From Sabethes cyaneus (Eukaryota; Arthropoda; Insecta; Diptera; Culicidae): a stretch of DNA of 64,000 nt. Both the position numbers and the translations under genes were made by a program. The notes below the pieces were generated by a model. The model was given only the letters and a program-made list of their open reading frames with translations. It had not been told where the DNA came from and searched no databases. The DNA lies in NCBI RefSeq assembly GCF_943734655.1, contig NC_071355.1, forward strand, positions 54,398,949 to 54,462,948, given 5' to 3'. Positions 46,165-58,900 of this stretch are shown here, piece after piece (position 1 is the stretch's first letter; the number at the start of each line of letters is the position of its first letter).

Positions 46165-47873
46165 TCACATGCACAAATATTCTTTAAGCCCTGTTTCCTT
46201 GTAAGACAACAGTTCTGAACAAATTCTTTCAGTAGCTATATGAATACAATCTTGTAAAAGGAAAGAGTTACCGCTCTTTTCTACGACGTTTCATATTCAA
46301 GACATCAATTTGAACGAGATTCAATGTTTAAAGATAAACTCGGTTGAAAAAAGTGGTGGTTTTATACTTTAACAAAATTGTCAATTGTGGTTGTATCAAA
46401 TTGGACTAGCTTCAATGTTCGAACAATAACATAACGGTTACGGTTGAAGAAGAGGGGTGGTTTTGCACTCTGGTGTACTTCCCAAGCACAGATATCAAAT
46501 TGGATTAGATTTAATCGCGTTCGTAAGGAATTTTGTTGGGACGAGGAGGCTGTCACCGCTGTCACACTTTCCGGCGTACTTCCCAAGCACAGATATCAAA
46601 TTGGTCTAGGTGCAATCGTCGCAAAGAATCTTCGACCTGTTGGAACGGGTAGATGTCGTCACTTTTTTTTCTAAAAATACGTTAAAACTGAGATGGCGCT
46701 TTTGCAACCAATTACGAAGCGGAGATTTCCAGGAGGACAATGCTTAATTATTTTCAATTTTTCAATAGTGCGTAATTTAAAATGAATAGGTTTCTAAATT
46801 GGGATTGATTTTTTGAGAAGATTTTCCGATCGATTGGTGCAAATATACTTGAAATTGATCGGTAAACCGCTAGGCTATTAGTGCTCAAAACCTATCATTT
46901 TTCGTGCCGCTCGCATTTTTCGATTTTTCGGAATGACATCTATCCAAAACTCTGCCCTAAGACGTAGCCCTACGTCAAAGCAAGGTTTTATATTTTAAAC
47001 AATGAGTAACGCAAATGGTTTTTGGATTTGGCAGAACGCACGAGGCAAAGGGACGATAATGCAACGCTGGTCGCGAGGACCACGATTGGCCCGGCCGGTA
47101 CGCTCGGCATGCCAACGGCCTCAACCGCCGCAGCCATCAGTAGAAGAAGAGAGAAGACTGATCGCTGTAACAGATATCATACTGGCAAAAACTTACTGCA
47201 AGAAATTTTAGCGCGGCTGACAAGTGTGCAAACAAATCCTGCAGCAGCATGGTGCATTATATCCACTGCAAGAATGTATCTGTCGTGTTTGTCCTAGAGT
47301 GACGAAAATAAACATATAAAAATAATTAATCAGTGTTAACGTAGAACAACGTTTTGACGCAGGACTACGTCTTACGCCAAGGTTTGAAATAAGGACTCAT
47401 TTCAAAAAACCGAAAAAAGCGAGCGTCACGAAAATATGAGATTTTGGACGCTAATAGCTCTACCAATTATGAATGGATTTTCATGGTTTGGATACAAAAC
47501 GACTCATTATAGATGCAGCAATTATGTGATTATCTGTGATGTGATGTCTGCGCTTGAGAAGTACGCCAGAGAGAAAAACCACCCCATTTCTTCAACTAAT
47601 GTTGTCGTTTGAACATTAAACCTAGTGCAATTTGATGTCCTGAAAGTAATCAGTTTTGTTAAAGTATAAATTCATCCCTTTTGTTCAACCGAGTTTATCA
47701 TTGAACATTGATTTTAGTCCAGATTGATGTCCTGAAAGTGAAACGTCATAGAAAAATGAGCTGTCATCTCCTTTCCCTAGATTGCATCCAAATAGGTACT
47801 GTAAGAATTTGTTTGGAAGTTGGAACTGTTGGCTTACATAGAAACAGTGCTGAAGGGGTATTTGTGCATGTGA
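46165..47873. mobile_element. Foldback element with ~330-bp inverted arms
   Basis: Left arm 46165 to about 46494 and right arm about 47545-47873 are imperfect inverted copies from the ends TCACATGCACAAATA inward, through CAACAGTTC, TTTCTACGACGTTTCA, GATAAACTCGGTTGA and GGGGTGGTTTT. CAAGCACAGATATCAAATTGG is repeated at about 46485 and 46578. The centre holds short open frames (47002-47211, 47022-47297) that I do not recognise. No target duplication is clear. The left end abuts the broken 5' end of the RTE copy. Confidence 0.75.
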
Positions 47874-49680
47874 TGTAAGGCACCAATTCTCAAAGCGAGG
47901 AAAATCATTATCCAAGAATAGTTTTGAACGTTTCATTTGCTGCTTTGCGTCAGTTAGTTGCTTGCAATTCTTTACTATTTAATAGTCAAGCATTACATTT
48001 AGATTAATTTCTTTCGAAAATGATGGACAAGCATAAGGCAGTAAGGTACAAAATAGTTTTCAAACAAGCCCTAAAATCTGGTTAGGAGCTTATATAAAAC
48101 ATTATTGACTTGCAAAAATTTGGATTTTTCACCCAGCAGCAAAGTCAAGCCATTTTAACAAACTGCAAACGCAAACTGCAAAAAAATTGAACAAAATCAA
48201 TAAATAAGTTAGTAAACTAAATATCAGCAGTTTGACAAAAAATATCACATTAAGTATTTGACCTTTGTACATTGACACAATAGAGCAATTCCAGCTCAAA
48301 ACGCTGAAAAGAAGGTCATTTTTGACTCGACTATTTTTGATTAGAAAGAAATTTTCCTGATGTGTTAGGTACCACGCGATTGATTTGAATTTTTATATTT
48401 TTCGTCAAGAGTAACTTTTCAAAAGGGCGTATTTAGAAATGAGATTACTTTTTTTCAAAACATCATATCTTGAAAACTACTTATTTGATCAAAATGGCGT
48501 CAAAGGAAAAGTTGTAGGAAATTAAGTGTATTTTTAGAAAAAAAATACATCGAAAGAAAAATCTTTTCAAAACCATGATAAAATTTATAAAAATGTCAAT
48601 TATCTCAAAACCATCCCCTCCGTTTCACATAATTTTTTTGTAAAGATAGCCCTAATATCTGGTTAACAGCTATCGAAGGACATGATTTCGGAATTTTTTT
48701 TCAAAAAATCTTTGAAATTTCAAAAATATCCAAATTCTGCAGTTTTTGGTAAAACTCAAACAAAATCAAATTCTACGCATCATTTTGAACAAATTGTGTC
48801 ATACAAACTTTTTTCTTAGGCCCAGCCGTTCTTAAGTTTTATTGCAAATTTAAAATCTAAAATAAAACCTTGATAAAAATCATAAAATATCAATTTTCTT
48901 AAAAACATTCTCTCCGATTTGCCTATTTTTTTTTAAAGATAGCTTAAATTATGCCTTAAAAACTGATAAACAGCTATCGATGGACACTCTTTCTGATTTT
49001 TTTAAATTTGAAGTTAGACACATGTTTCAAAAATATTCAAATTTTCTTTTTTTCTATCAGAGCACAATCAACACTTTTCTTCTGCTGTTCGCTTATATTT
49101 CACAACACTATCCATACTATTCGTGAAAAATACGCCTTTGGTTATACTTCTCTACATTACCTGCCACATAAATTACAAAGTTATTTAAACGTTAGTGCTT
49201 TTAGTAAAGCTTCTGACAAGCTTGTTTTTTGTTTTTGAAAATTCAGTCGCATGAACGATGTTCATTCATTTAAGTTTGTCAGCATTTCGTACGAAACATA
49301 AGTTTATTTGCACTAAACAAGAATTTACTATTCTTGTTGACACCAAGTGTAAAGCAGAGTAACCGTAAACTTTTTTCTTACCTTAGCAAGAGTTTGATTT
49401 CCGTTAGTGTACCCTTTCCCAATTATGAGGCCTTGCATATAATTTTGACAATTATTGGCTTGAACTGCTTATTTTTTTTGTAGAATTGTTAAACTAAAGC
49501 AGAAGGAAGCATAAATTAGCTAAGCATTCGATAAGTAAAATTTAAATTTCGACATTTCTGGTGAACAAGAGTTCATTGTAAGGTTTAAAATAAAAGAATA
49601 AGGATAAGATAACGAACAATACAACATGTTTATGGAAATTAAGCATAGCATAAGCATAGAAATTTGATACACAGTTAGTT
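47874..49680. repeat. AT-rich region with two diverged ~293-bp tandem units
   Basis: Block 48575-48720 (TCTCAAAACCATCCCCTCCG, AAAGATAGCC, AACAGCTATCGAAGGACA) recurs at 48868-49015 (TTAAAAACATTCTCTCCGAT, AAAGATAGC, AACAGCTATCGATGGACA). A weaker trace lies near 48050. The rest is plain AT-rich sequence with no gene. Confidence 0.55.
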
Positions 49681-49831
49681 TTTTTTATTTTTATTTTATT
49701 TATTTATTAGGAGAAGGAAAACCCCTGGGAGTGAAGCTGCTTAGCCACTTCTCCCACAGGCACAAAACCTTCCTTTAATTACACTTCCAGTGAGAGAGAA
49801 CTCTTTTAAGGAAGTGCATAATCATTACATA

Positions 49832-49956
49832 GGGTAACCAACGTATTTTGGACCCCCTCAGCAGCTGTACATAATTTGGACACTTACAGCAAAATCAAAT
49901 GCAAGTGTCCAAATTATGTACAGCTACTGATGGGGTCTAAAATAGGTTGGTTACCA
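49832..49956. mobile_element. 125-bp TA-flanked MITE
   Basis: Ends GGGTAACCAACGTATTTTGG and its near inverse, with TA at 49830-49831 and 49957-49958. The arms continue through GACCCC, TCAG and AGCTGTACATAATTTGGAC, so nearly the whole element folds back. It shares a TATTTTGGAC word with the MITE at 25233. Confidence 0.85.
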
Positions 49957-49999
49957 TATAACAAAAAAATTACAATTCCTTAGTTGCATAACCACCGGA

Positions 50000-50945
50000 T
50001 AAGATACACGATACAGTACGGCTTTGGTGATTCGTTCTGAGGGTTACGACTGGATCAGAGCACAGTGCCTTATTGTGTGCGTCTCGGTTTAACTCCGACA
50101 GCTGGCTCTAGCATCTAGGGTTACTGCTTAATGGTCTCTAATGGACTGACATATCATTGGAGGTACAGAATGAGAAACCCCATATACGACTCCAACCACA
50201 AGACTGGGATGACTTTGGTGGTAGGATGCAGTGTGACTATGGCGATTTGTTCTGAGGGTCAACTGGGTCAGAACCAGCAGGGATTTAGTTGTGTGCGTCC
50301 CGGTTGAACTCCAATAGCTGACTGATGAACTTTTTAATATTGGACTCTAGCGGGTTCGAAACAATATTTCTACGGGCAAAAAACATTTCAGGGGTAGAAA
50401 GATTCGGCATATTCAGCGTACTTGCCTGAAGGTACAGACTGAGAGACCCCTGCCACGACTCGGATCACAAGACCGGGACAACATTGATAGCAGGAAGCAG
50501 TATGGCTGTGGCGATTAATCCTGTGGGTCATGACTGGGTCAGAGTCAGCAAGTGCTCGTGTAGTACCTTGTTGCATGCGTCCCAGTCCACATTCGTGCAG
50601 CTAATGAGATGGTTCGTAGTATGGAGAGATATGCAAAGTACTTGGTTGAATGTTACGGTGGACGATGGTTGAACTCCGACGGCTGACTTTAGCGTCTAGG
50701 GTTACTGGGCTCTAACGGATTGGTTAACATGTCTCTGCGGGCAAACACTTTTCAGCGGTAGGAAAACCCGGGATATTCACGCGTATTTGCCTGGGGATAC
50801 AGACTAAGAGACCCCTGCCAAGACTCCGACCACAAGACAGGGACGACATTGATGGCAGGATACACTATGGCTGTGGCGCTGGCGATTAATCCTGAGGGTC
50901 ATGAGTCATGACTGGTCAGAGTCAGCAAATAGGTTACCTCTGTAT
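50000..50945. repeat. Diverged tandem repeat, units of ~215-370 bp
   Basis: The phrase GGGTCATGACTGGGTCAGAG recurs near 50042, 50257, 50525 and 50896. Around it also recur CAAGAC.GGGA.GAC, AGAGACCCCTGCCA and GGTTGAACTCC, in the same order. Units differ in length through deletions. No coding signal; function unknown. Confidence 0.7.
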
Positions 50946-52426
50946 TTTCGAATATTTCTGCCCAGTAAGAGTTATTCGGACGACACGATGTTAAATAGAA
51001 GGGAACGAAGGACGGTGTCGTAACCAGAATTTTACCTCAGAGGTGTGGTGATTTTAATATCAGTTCAAATTTCTTTATCAATGGAAAGAGTGTCTTTAAA
51101 GGCGTACACAGCTTAGCGTCGTAAACAAAAAACATTACAGCGCACAATATCACATAAAACAATCCACAGGCTTTAAATCGCATGATCTTGGAAGCAAACT
51201 TACGGGTCCATTACGTGAAATTTTTCTTTCGCAAACGTTTCAATAAATCAGTTGTTGCATGTGCGGAGTGGCATGTTATGCCGTCTTGTTGAAACTATAG
51301 CTACCCCACAGTAAGGATATTCAACTGTGGCACGAAAAAGTCGGCGATCATGGTACTGTAACGGTCATCATTAACTATTACGTCATGACTGATAAAAACA
51401 TTTTTGTTGTATAGCAGCTTATGAATTGCCTGTTCCTCATAAAGTTCATCAAAAAGTGACATTTTCAGGATGAAACGTTGTTTCAGTGATGGCATGAGGA
51501 TTCACTCTGGTTCTTAAATTGTTATTCATGTGCATTTTAGTAAAAAAAATATTTCGTAAATAATGAGCTGCAGTTTTAGTTTTCTGTTTTGTAGTTCTAA
51601 ACGACAAATAATATGCATGTAAAACAATTTGAGTCAAAATATCTACTTAGAACTTAACTTGTACTTAACGGCTGTTATTGGTGTGCAATGTGAACATAGT
51701 TTAGCTTGCTAATTTTACGATATCTCTATAGACATCTTCATTTTCTCTAAATGTTGTAATAACAAAAATGTTAATGTGACTTTAAATGTTAAAAAACTTA
51801 AAGAAGATAAAATACATTTGCAAAAAGTTATAACAAAAATGTAGAAAAATCTGATCACCAGTCATTTATATAAGTGAGCCGGTATAGTTGTATCAATGAC
51901 TGAAAGTCTGAAAGACTGAAAATAAAGTAGAATCAAGACGAATCTTTCTATTTATTCTCGTTTATAAGATAAGATCCTATAAGATATGATAAGATAGGAT
52001 TCAATTATTCAGAATTAATTTTTCAAAGATGTATTAATTTAGTTATGGGAAGCGAGTGTGAGACTTATTAGTACAAGATTTGATTACTCAGAACTGACAT
52101 TAGTTTAGGAATTCGTAAGACAATAAAACACACACATTGAACATGTTTTCGTGGGTTTTTAATTTACACGTAATACTTATTTACATAATTTGTATCGCCT
52201 AGAATTGGCAACATTGCATTAGAAAATTTTCAGTTCTTCCAAGAATAAAGAATCTTTACGCTTCTACTGCACGCTATACTTACAAAACGCTTAAAACATC
52301 GCTTAGAACACGCGGCATACCACAGTCAATATTTACAGGGATTGTACGTATCCATGTTTGCAAATGATCGCAATCAATCACTTAACAGTAGCTCGCAAGT
52401 ACATACACAGAGTACGCGTAAACGCA
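50946..52426. other. 3' flank of the takeout-like gene; otherwise nothing
   Basis: AT-rich. On the - strand an ATTAAA at 52163-52158, about 265 nt past the stop codon, could serve as a poly(A) signal. No repeats with defined ends were found between 50946 and 52100. Confidence 0.35.
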
Positions 52427-53313
52427 TCACGAAATCCACAGCTTCAAGGGCAGCTTGTTGAACAGTTCGTTCCACAGTCCGGTGAAGATATCCGCCAGAC
52501 CGGACTCGAGATCCGACCGGAGTTCCGCGACAACCTCGTTGGCATTCTGGTTCAAGAAGAGATTCAGCGATGCGCCCAGGACCTGGTTGCCTTGAAAGAG
52601 GTTGTCCAAATGCATGCGAATTCCACCAACCAGAAAGGTGACTTTCATCTCCTCGATAAATATGGCGTCCTTAAATGAAACGATTCACGTTAATGAAAGA
52701 GGAAAAGAAGCAAATGCGTGCTGCTGTGCGGCAAGGAAAACTGCATTCCATCCTACCTCGGGTAAGGGACGCACACTGAACTTGGTGGTTACGGATGTTT
52801 TCACGTCTTTCAGCACCATCGTTATGTCACCGTCGCCTACCAGCGGCAACAGCAGGACGTTCCCTTTCAGATTGTACACGGCATCGATTTTCAGCTTCGG
52901 AATCTCCAGATCGAAGTTTAGTGCGTGAGTCTTAAAATCTAGATTGGCACGTCTAACGGTCGTGTTCGATGGGCCCTTAATGTTGAGCTTTTTAAACCCC
53001 CCGCTCAGCGAGAGGGCACCAGACCCCCGGGACACCTGTACCGACTCTATCCGCAACGGATCAAACGGCTGTACTCCGATGTGTGGTATTCCTGGGCAGC
53101 AAAAAAAAATATAAAAAAGCAGTTGAAATTTTATTGCTGAAGCAATTGGCGAACTATCCACGAAATGTGTGGCAATCACTCAAATTTATGGCAACATAAA
53201 AATCTATCATGATCAATTACCCTTTGCAATGGATGGAAACGTTTCTTCGAACATCTTTTTGAAGCAATTATCGTCGTTGGGGTTGTCTCTTCGGCAAACT
53301 CGCAGCCAATCAG
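52427..53313 (-). CDS. takeout/JHBP-family secreted protein, exons 2-4 (partial gene)
   Basis: Three exons on the - strand. 53313-53221 opens after a CAG acceptor in phase 1 and reads DWLRVCRRDNPNDDNCFKKM to PSIAK. 53091-52757 (111 codons) runs from IPHIGVQPFDPLRI, through LDFKTHALNFDLEIPKLKID, to SVRPLPE. 52669-52427 reads DAIFIEEMKVTFLVG to LPLKLWIS and a stop. Introns of 129 and 87 nt have GT/AG ends and the phases agree (1, 1, 0). Family marks are the two N-terminal cysteines (VC...NC, one disulfide), the IP..GVQPFDPL motif, and the C-terminal motif ANEVVAELRSDLESGLADIF. The family binds small hydrophobic ligands in extracellular fluid and includes Drosophila takeout (feeding, circadian output) and juvenile-hormone-binding proteins. 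The 223 codons seen lack the signal peptide, which should be a phase-1 exon to the right of 53313; I found none up to 64000. All exons look intact. Confidence 0.9.
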
Positions 53314-54261
53314 CTGGAACGATTGAACGAAATATATGTTACTAATGAGATTGCTTGACAGTACATTTACGATTTCAAAATGGATACAAATGATGGTATT
53401 ACTGGATTTAGTTACGATATTTCCAAATTTGAACTTTAATTTTATTACCAATGCTTACATAGTTAGCTGGTCGTATGGAAATCTGTATATAGTATATATT
53501 TAGTAAAGCAACCACGCATCAACATGACTTTAAAAGTTTACGCAAGCAATTCGGTCAACCTGATATGCAAATACTCTAGGTTATTAAAGTTATGCCTCTC
53601 AGCAAAACAAAGGTTTGAGTTGAAGTGCTGGATGCTAACATTGAGGGCTTCTAGCGGGTTACTATAGGGCTGCTTTTAAGTTTATTTCACTCTTATTGTA
53701 GTTTTTATGACCGATTTCAATCATCACAGCCGACACAAGTGTACAATAAAACCAGCATTTTTTTCAACAACTCCAAGTTTTAAAAAAGCGGGCCGAAAAC
53801 GGTGGCAGCACCTAATTTGCAGGCAACAAATTTTCATTATATATAAATTAGTAATATGATGATCATCTGTCCTTTTGACTCTTTAAAAATATTTTTTTTT
53901 TATTGTTCTATTATTATCGGTCAGATGGTTACAGTATTTGCAATATAACTAAAATTAGACAATAAAGTCAATTAGATTTTTCGCTACTCAACAACGGGTG
54001 CTATAAATCGAATAAGCTTTTCGTTTTGTTCTCAAAGCTGTAAAGGTAAAGCAACCCACTAACCCACTTGCTTTATCTTATAAATAAATAGCTGTTATCG
54101 AGCTGTGAGGAGAAAATATCATCCCGGTCAACTGTATTTTATGGTGACTTAAGGAAAATATGTGAAAAAATAAATAGGAACTTTACGGTGATGTTTTCCA
54201 TAAACGTAAAGCATACACGCAAGTCTAATAAAAAATGCTGGAATGCCAATATGGCCTGGCA
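53314..54261. other. First intron or upstream region of the takeout-like gene
   Basis: No exon found. 53680-53765 holds a short hairpin-like piece (TTTATTTCACTCTTATTG ... GTGTACAATAAAACCAGCA) that resembles the 108-bp MITEs at 26 kb in layout, though much diverged. The rest is AT-rich. Confidence 0.4.
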
Positions 54262-54265
54262 TTAA

Positions 54266-55903
54266 CCCTCTAGTGCCCAAATTTTTGATTTGCTTGAAAA
54301 AATTCTAAAATGCTCATTTCGTGGCCAGAATAATGGAAAAAATATTCTCTAATTACTAAGTTCAGGAATAGTTTGATTATTTATAAAAAATCGTAACCCG
54401 CCAATTGGCGGGGTTGGGCACCTGGGCGCAAAAAAGTTGCGAAATCAAATTTTTCAATTTAATTCGGGACATTCATTTCAGAAAATCTATAACAGTGCTA
54501 GTATTTACGGAACTAGTTATAATGAGCTTCAACTGAAATTTTTCGCCATATGGCCGATTCTAGGTCCCGGACAAGTTTCTTCGAAATCCGTTCCGTGCTT
54601 GAATCAGAAAAGAAACTCTCCCCGGGCCTGGAACCGGTCATACGGCCTCTGAGAGACATGAGATGATCGCCAATCGCTATTTTGTCGAGTGCTAATGTTT
54701 TTTGACATGTGACACGACATACTTTACTGATTGTGAAATGTCCCTTTATGGGAACCGGTTTCGGATTTATAGTGTCCCCCCGGATTCGGATGGCGCGTAC
54801 CATGGCTCATAACTGCAGCAAAGTAACTGATATGTCCACAGTCGATGATATATTTTCAAATATCAACAGATTTTAAACAAATTTTAAATATTTGGCAACT
54901 TTATCTAATACAGCAATGTCGCGGTCCCCCAAAGGAACTCCGGAATAACTCCGGGGCCATAAGACATATGGCCATTATCTATAGGTATTATGTAAATAGT
55001 AAAGATTCGGTAAAATTTTAGAAAGGCGAACAACAACATTAGTAGCTGCTCCCAAGTCAGGATTGCCTACACCATAATATGCTTTGGAACTGTAACCATT
55101 GAAAACCCATTGGAATCTGATAGAACATGAAACTTAAATCCTCATTTATGTGATTTGTTTGATAAATTGGGTTTTTCATTTTTGTTGTACCCATTTGTTC
55201 ACTACAATCTTTTATCGACTGGTAATTCACTCAATTTGTTCATTAACACAAACTTATTAAGCGGGATAAATTAAAATTTGCGGTTAAAATGGTCTATGAT
55301 AGATCCCATTTTGAATAATTGTCTTGCTTATCAAGATTTTGTCGTTAAGCAGCAAAATTCGCCGGGTTTCATTGAATCTGTTTATTGGTTATAGGGTTAT
55401 GGTTTTCAAATACCACAAAATGCAAAAATGTTTTGTGATATAGCTATAAAGCGCTATATTGCAGCTCGTCAAAAAGGCGCACTGAAAATTAGGTGATAAG
55501 TCCTATAAATTCCCCTTCTGTTTTAATGCCACTGCATGTTTGTGTATTTTTCAAGGCATATAAAAGAAACTAACAAGGCCTATAACAATAATTTTTAGCT
55601 TAAACTCGAAAAAATCAATAAATACAACGGAAACAACACGTTGTCAAATTACCAAAAAAAAGTTGGCGTTAATGCCCACTCTGCAGTGCAAAATAATTTT
55701 TTTCTCAGTTTTCTGGCATTTTTCAAGTTTCGCACGAAATATCTGTTTCAAATTAATGTAATAAAACAAACAAACCACTCGAATAGTTAGATTAGACTAT
55801 AATGAGAAGGTATCAGTGGATACCAACATAAAACGAATAAGCAGAGTAGATTTATAACGATTTTCCTGAAGCTCGCCAATTGGCAGGGTTGGGAACTAGA
55901 GGG
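54266..55903. mobile_element. Non-autonomous piggyBac-like element, 1.6 kb
   Basis: Ends CCCTCTAGTGCCCAA (54266) and TTGGGAACTAGAGGG (ending 55903), both flanked by TTAA (54262-54265 and 55904-55907). A CGCCAATTGGC block is repeated near both ends (about 54400 and 55874). CCC-starting ends and a TTAA target are piggyBac traits. No transposase is present; the open frame at 54513-54803 has no recognised domain. Confidence 0.8.
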
Positions 55904-55907
55904 TTAA

Positions 55908-58900
55908 AGTATGTGTTCGGTGATGAATTGTACTCGCTCTAATTGTAGTCCAGACCGTGGTTTCCTCTGCTGTACGAAGAAGTCGTCTCCATTCCACTCG
56001 GTCCAAGACCGCAATTCGCCAGCCATGTAGTCTACGTAGGGTCCGCAGGTCGCCTTCCACTTGGTCGATCCATCTTGCTCGCTGTGCGCCCCGCCGTCTC
56101 GTTCCAGTTGGATCGTTATTGAGAACTTTTTTAACCGGGCAGTCGTCCGACATCCTCATGACATCAAAGCCCATCGCAGGCGGCCGATTTTTGCGGTGTG
56201 AGCGATGGGCGGTTCCATAAGCAGCTGATGCAATTCATGGTTCATTCACCTTCTCCACGTTCCGTCTTCCATCTGCACTCCGCCGTAGATGGTGCGCAAC
56301 ACCTTCCGTTCAGAAAACACTAAGGGCGCGTTGGTCCTCCACGAGCATAGTCCATGTCTCATGGCCGCAAAGGACTACCGGTCTAATCAGCGTCTTGTAG
56401 ATTGTTAACTTCGTGCGGTGGCGAATTTTGTTCGATCTCAGCGTCCTACGGAGTTCAAAGTAGGCACGATTTCCTGCCATAATGCGTTTTTGTATTTCTC
56501 TGCTGGTGTCGTTGTCTGCGGTAACCAGTGAGCCCAGATATACGAATTCTTCTACCACCTCGATTTCATCACCGTCTAAATGAATCCGGGGAGGGAGGTC
56601 AGAATTCACTTCTCTAGAACCTCTTCCTTTCATGTATTTTGTTTTCGATACATACATACACCCTCCAAAGCGATGTTGAACAGCAAACATGAAAGCCCAT
56701 CACCTTGCCGTAACCCTCTTCGAGATCCAAAGGGACTCGAGACTGCCCCTGATACTCGAACAACACACATTACTCGATTCATCGTCGCCGTGACCAATCG
56801 CGTTAGTTTATCCGGAAATCCGTAGTAGTGCATAATCTGCCATAGCTGATCTCGATCGATCGTGTCGTACGCCGATTTGAAGTCGATGAATAAATGATGC
56901 GTGGGCACGTTGTATTCGCAACATTTCTGCAACACTTGCCGAAGCGCGAAAATCTGGTCCGTGGTGGCACGGGCACCCATGAATCCCGCTTGATAATGCC
57001 CCACGAACTCCTTTGCAAATGGTGATAATCGACGACATAAAAGTTGGGAGAGTACCTTGTAGTCGGCGTTCAACAGTGTGATTGCACGGTAATGACAACA
57101 ATCCAACTTATCGCCCTTTTTGTAGATCGGACACACGATGCCTTCCGTCCACTCCTCCGGTAGTAGCTCCTCCTCCCAAATCTTTACAATGACCCAGTGC
57201 AGCGCTCTAGCCAGTGCTTTCCCTCCGTATTTCAGCAGCTCGCCGGGTAGCTGATCAGCCCCAGCCGCTTTATTGTTTTTCAGCCGACCGATCTCTTCTG
57301 CTACCTCCTGGAGGTCGGGGGCTGGTATTCTGTCGTCTTTTGCACGTGCTCCAAGATCGGTTGCCATATCGATACCTTCATGTTCGGCTACATCGCTGTT
57401 AAGGTGCTCGCCATAATACTGCTTCCACCTCTCGATCACCTCACGTTCGTTCGTGAGAAGATTATCGTCTAAGTCCCGACACATATCGGCCTGCGACACA
57501 TAGCCTTTGCGCGAACGGTTTAACTTCTCGTAGAACTTCCGTTTATCGTTAGCACGGTACAGTTCTTCCATCGCCTCGCGATCTCGTTCTTCCTGTTGGC
57601 GTTTTTTCCTCCGGAAGACCGAGTTTTGCCTGTTCCGTGCTTGTTTATATCGCTCCACATTCGCCCTCGTACGGTGTTGCAGCATTCTCACACGTGCTGC
57701 ATTCTTCTCCTGCACTAATTGCTCGAATTCGCCGTCAAACCAATCGTTTTTTCGGTTCGGATTCATTGTACCTAGTGCCGCTAGAGCAGTGCTACCGATT
57801 GCGGTCTTAATGCCTTTCTAACCATCTTCAAGAGTTGTTGCGCCAAGTTGCTCTTCCGTTGGTAGCGCTGCTTCCAGCTGCTGCGCGTATTCCTGGGCAA
57901 CTCCGGTGTCTCGTAGCTGCTCGATGTTGGGTTGCAGCGTACGACTTCGACGCGTGTTATGCACCGTCGAGAGTTTTGAGCGCATGCAGACTGCAACTAG
58001 GAAATGATCCGAATCTATATTCGCACTGCGGTAGGTGCGAACAGTTATAACGTCAGAGAAGAATTTACCGTCGATTAGAATATGGTCAATTTGGTTTTGT
58101 ATTCGTTGGTCTGGTGATCTCCAGATGGCCTTGTGGATATCTTTGCGGGGGAAGAAAGACTTCGGACTACCATACCGCGGGAAGCTGCAAAATTTACGCA
58201 TCGTTGGCCGTTGTCGTTCGTTGCGGCATGCAGGCTGTTTGGCCCGGTTACCGGTTTATAAATAGCTTCCCGTTCTACCTGGGCGTTCATGTCACCGGTG
58301 ACGATTTTCACGTCCCGTCGCGAACAGCCATCATACACCTGCTCCAGCTGCGCGTAGAACGCCTGCTTCTCGTCATCGGGTCTCCCTTCGTGGGGGAAGT
58401 GCACATTGATGATACTGTAATTGAAGAAACGGCCCTTAATCCTCAACTTACACATCCTTGCGTTGATCGGTTGCCAACCAATTACACGCTGGTGCATATT
58501 TCCCAGTATTATAAAGCCGGTTCCCAGCGTTGGTGGTGCCACAGATCTGGTAGAAAGTAGCCGCTCGATGCCCGCTTTTCCATACCTTCTGTCCTGTCCA
58601 GCGAAGTTCCTGCAGTGCTACGACTTCGAAGTTTCGAGGATGTAGTTCATCATATATTATCCTATCGCAACCCGGGAAGCCGAGCGATTTGCAATTCCAT
58701 GTCCCGAGTTTCCAATCGTAGTCCTTATTTCGTCGCGTAGATCGATGCCGATTGTTCCGATCCCTATTTTCTTCTTCGTTGTTGGTAACTTTTTGTTTTC
58801 CAGGGCGGCTTGTTGGGTCTGCCCCTAACCCCCTGTCTTGCCGGGGGACCATCGTGCACAGCACTGTTTAGAGTCCCTGCTGGCACGAGGAAGAGTATAA

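Noticed and set aside
46444..47297. Open frames inside the foldback element as a transposase
   Set aside because: Short, overlapping in different frames, without catalytic motifs.
21232..53313. One takeout gene made of the 21.3-kb exon plus the 53-kb exons
   Set aside because: Both are on the - strand, so the first exon would have to lie to the right of 53313; the order is wrong unless there is an inversion or assembly error.
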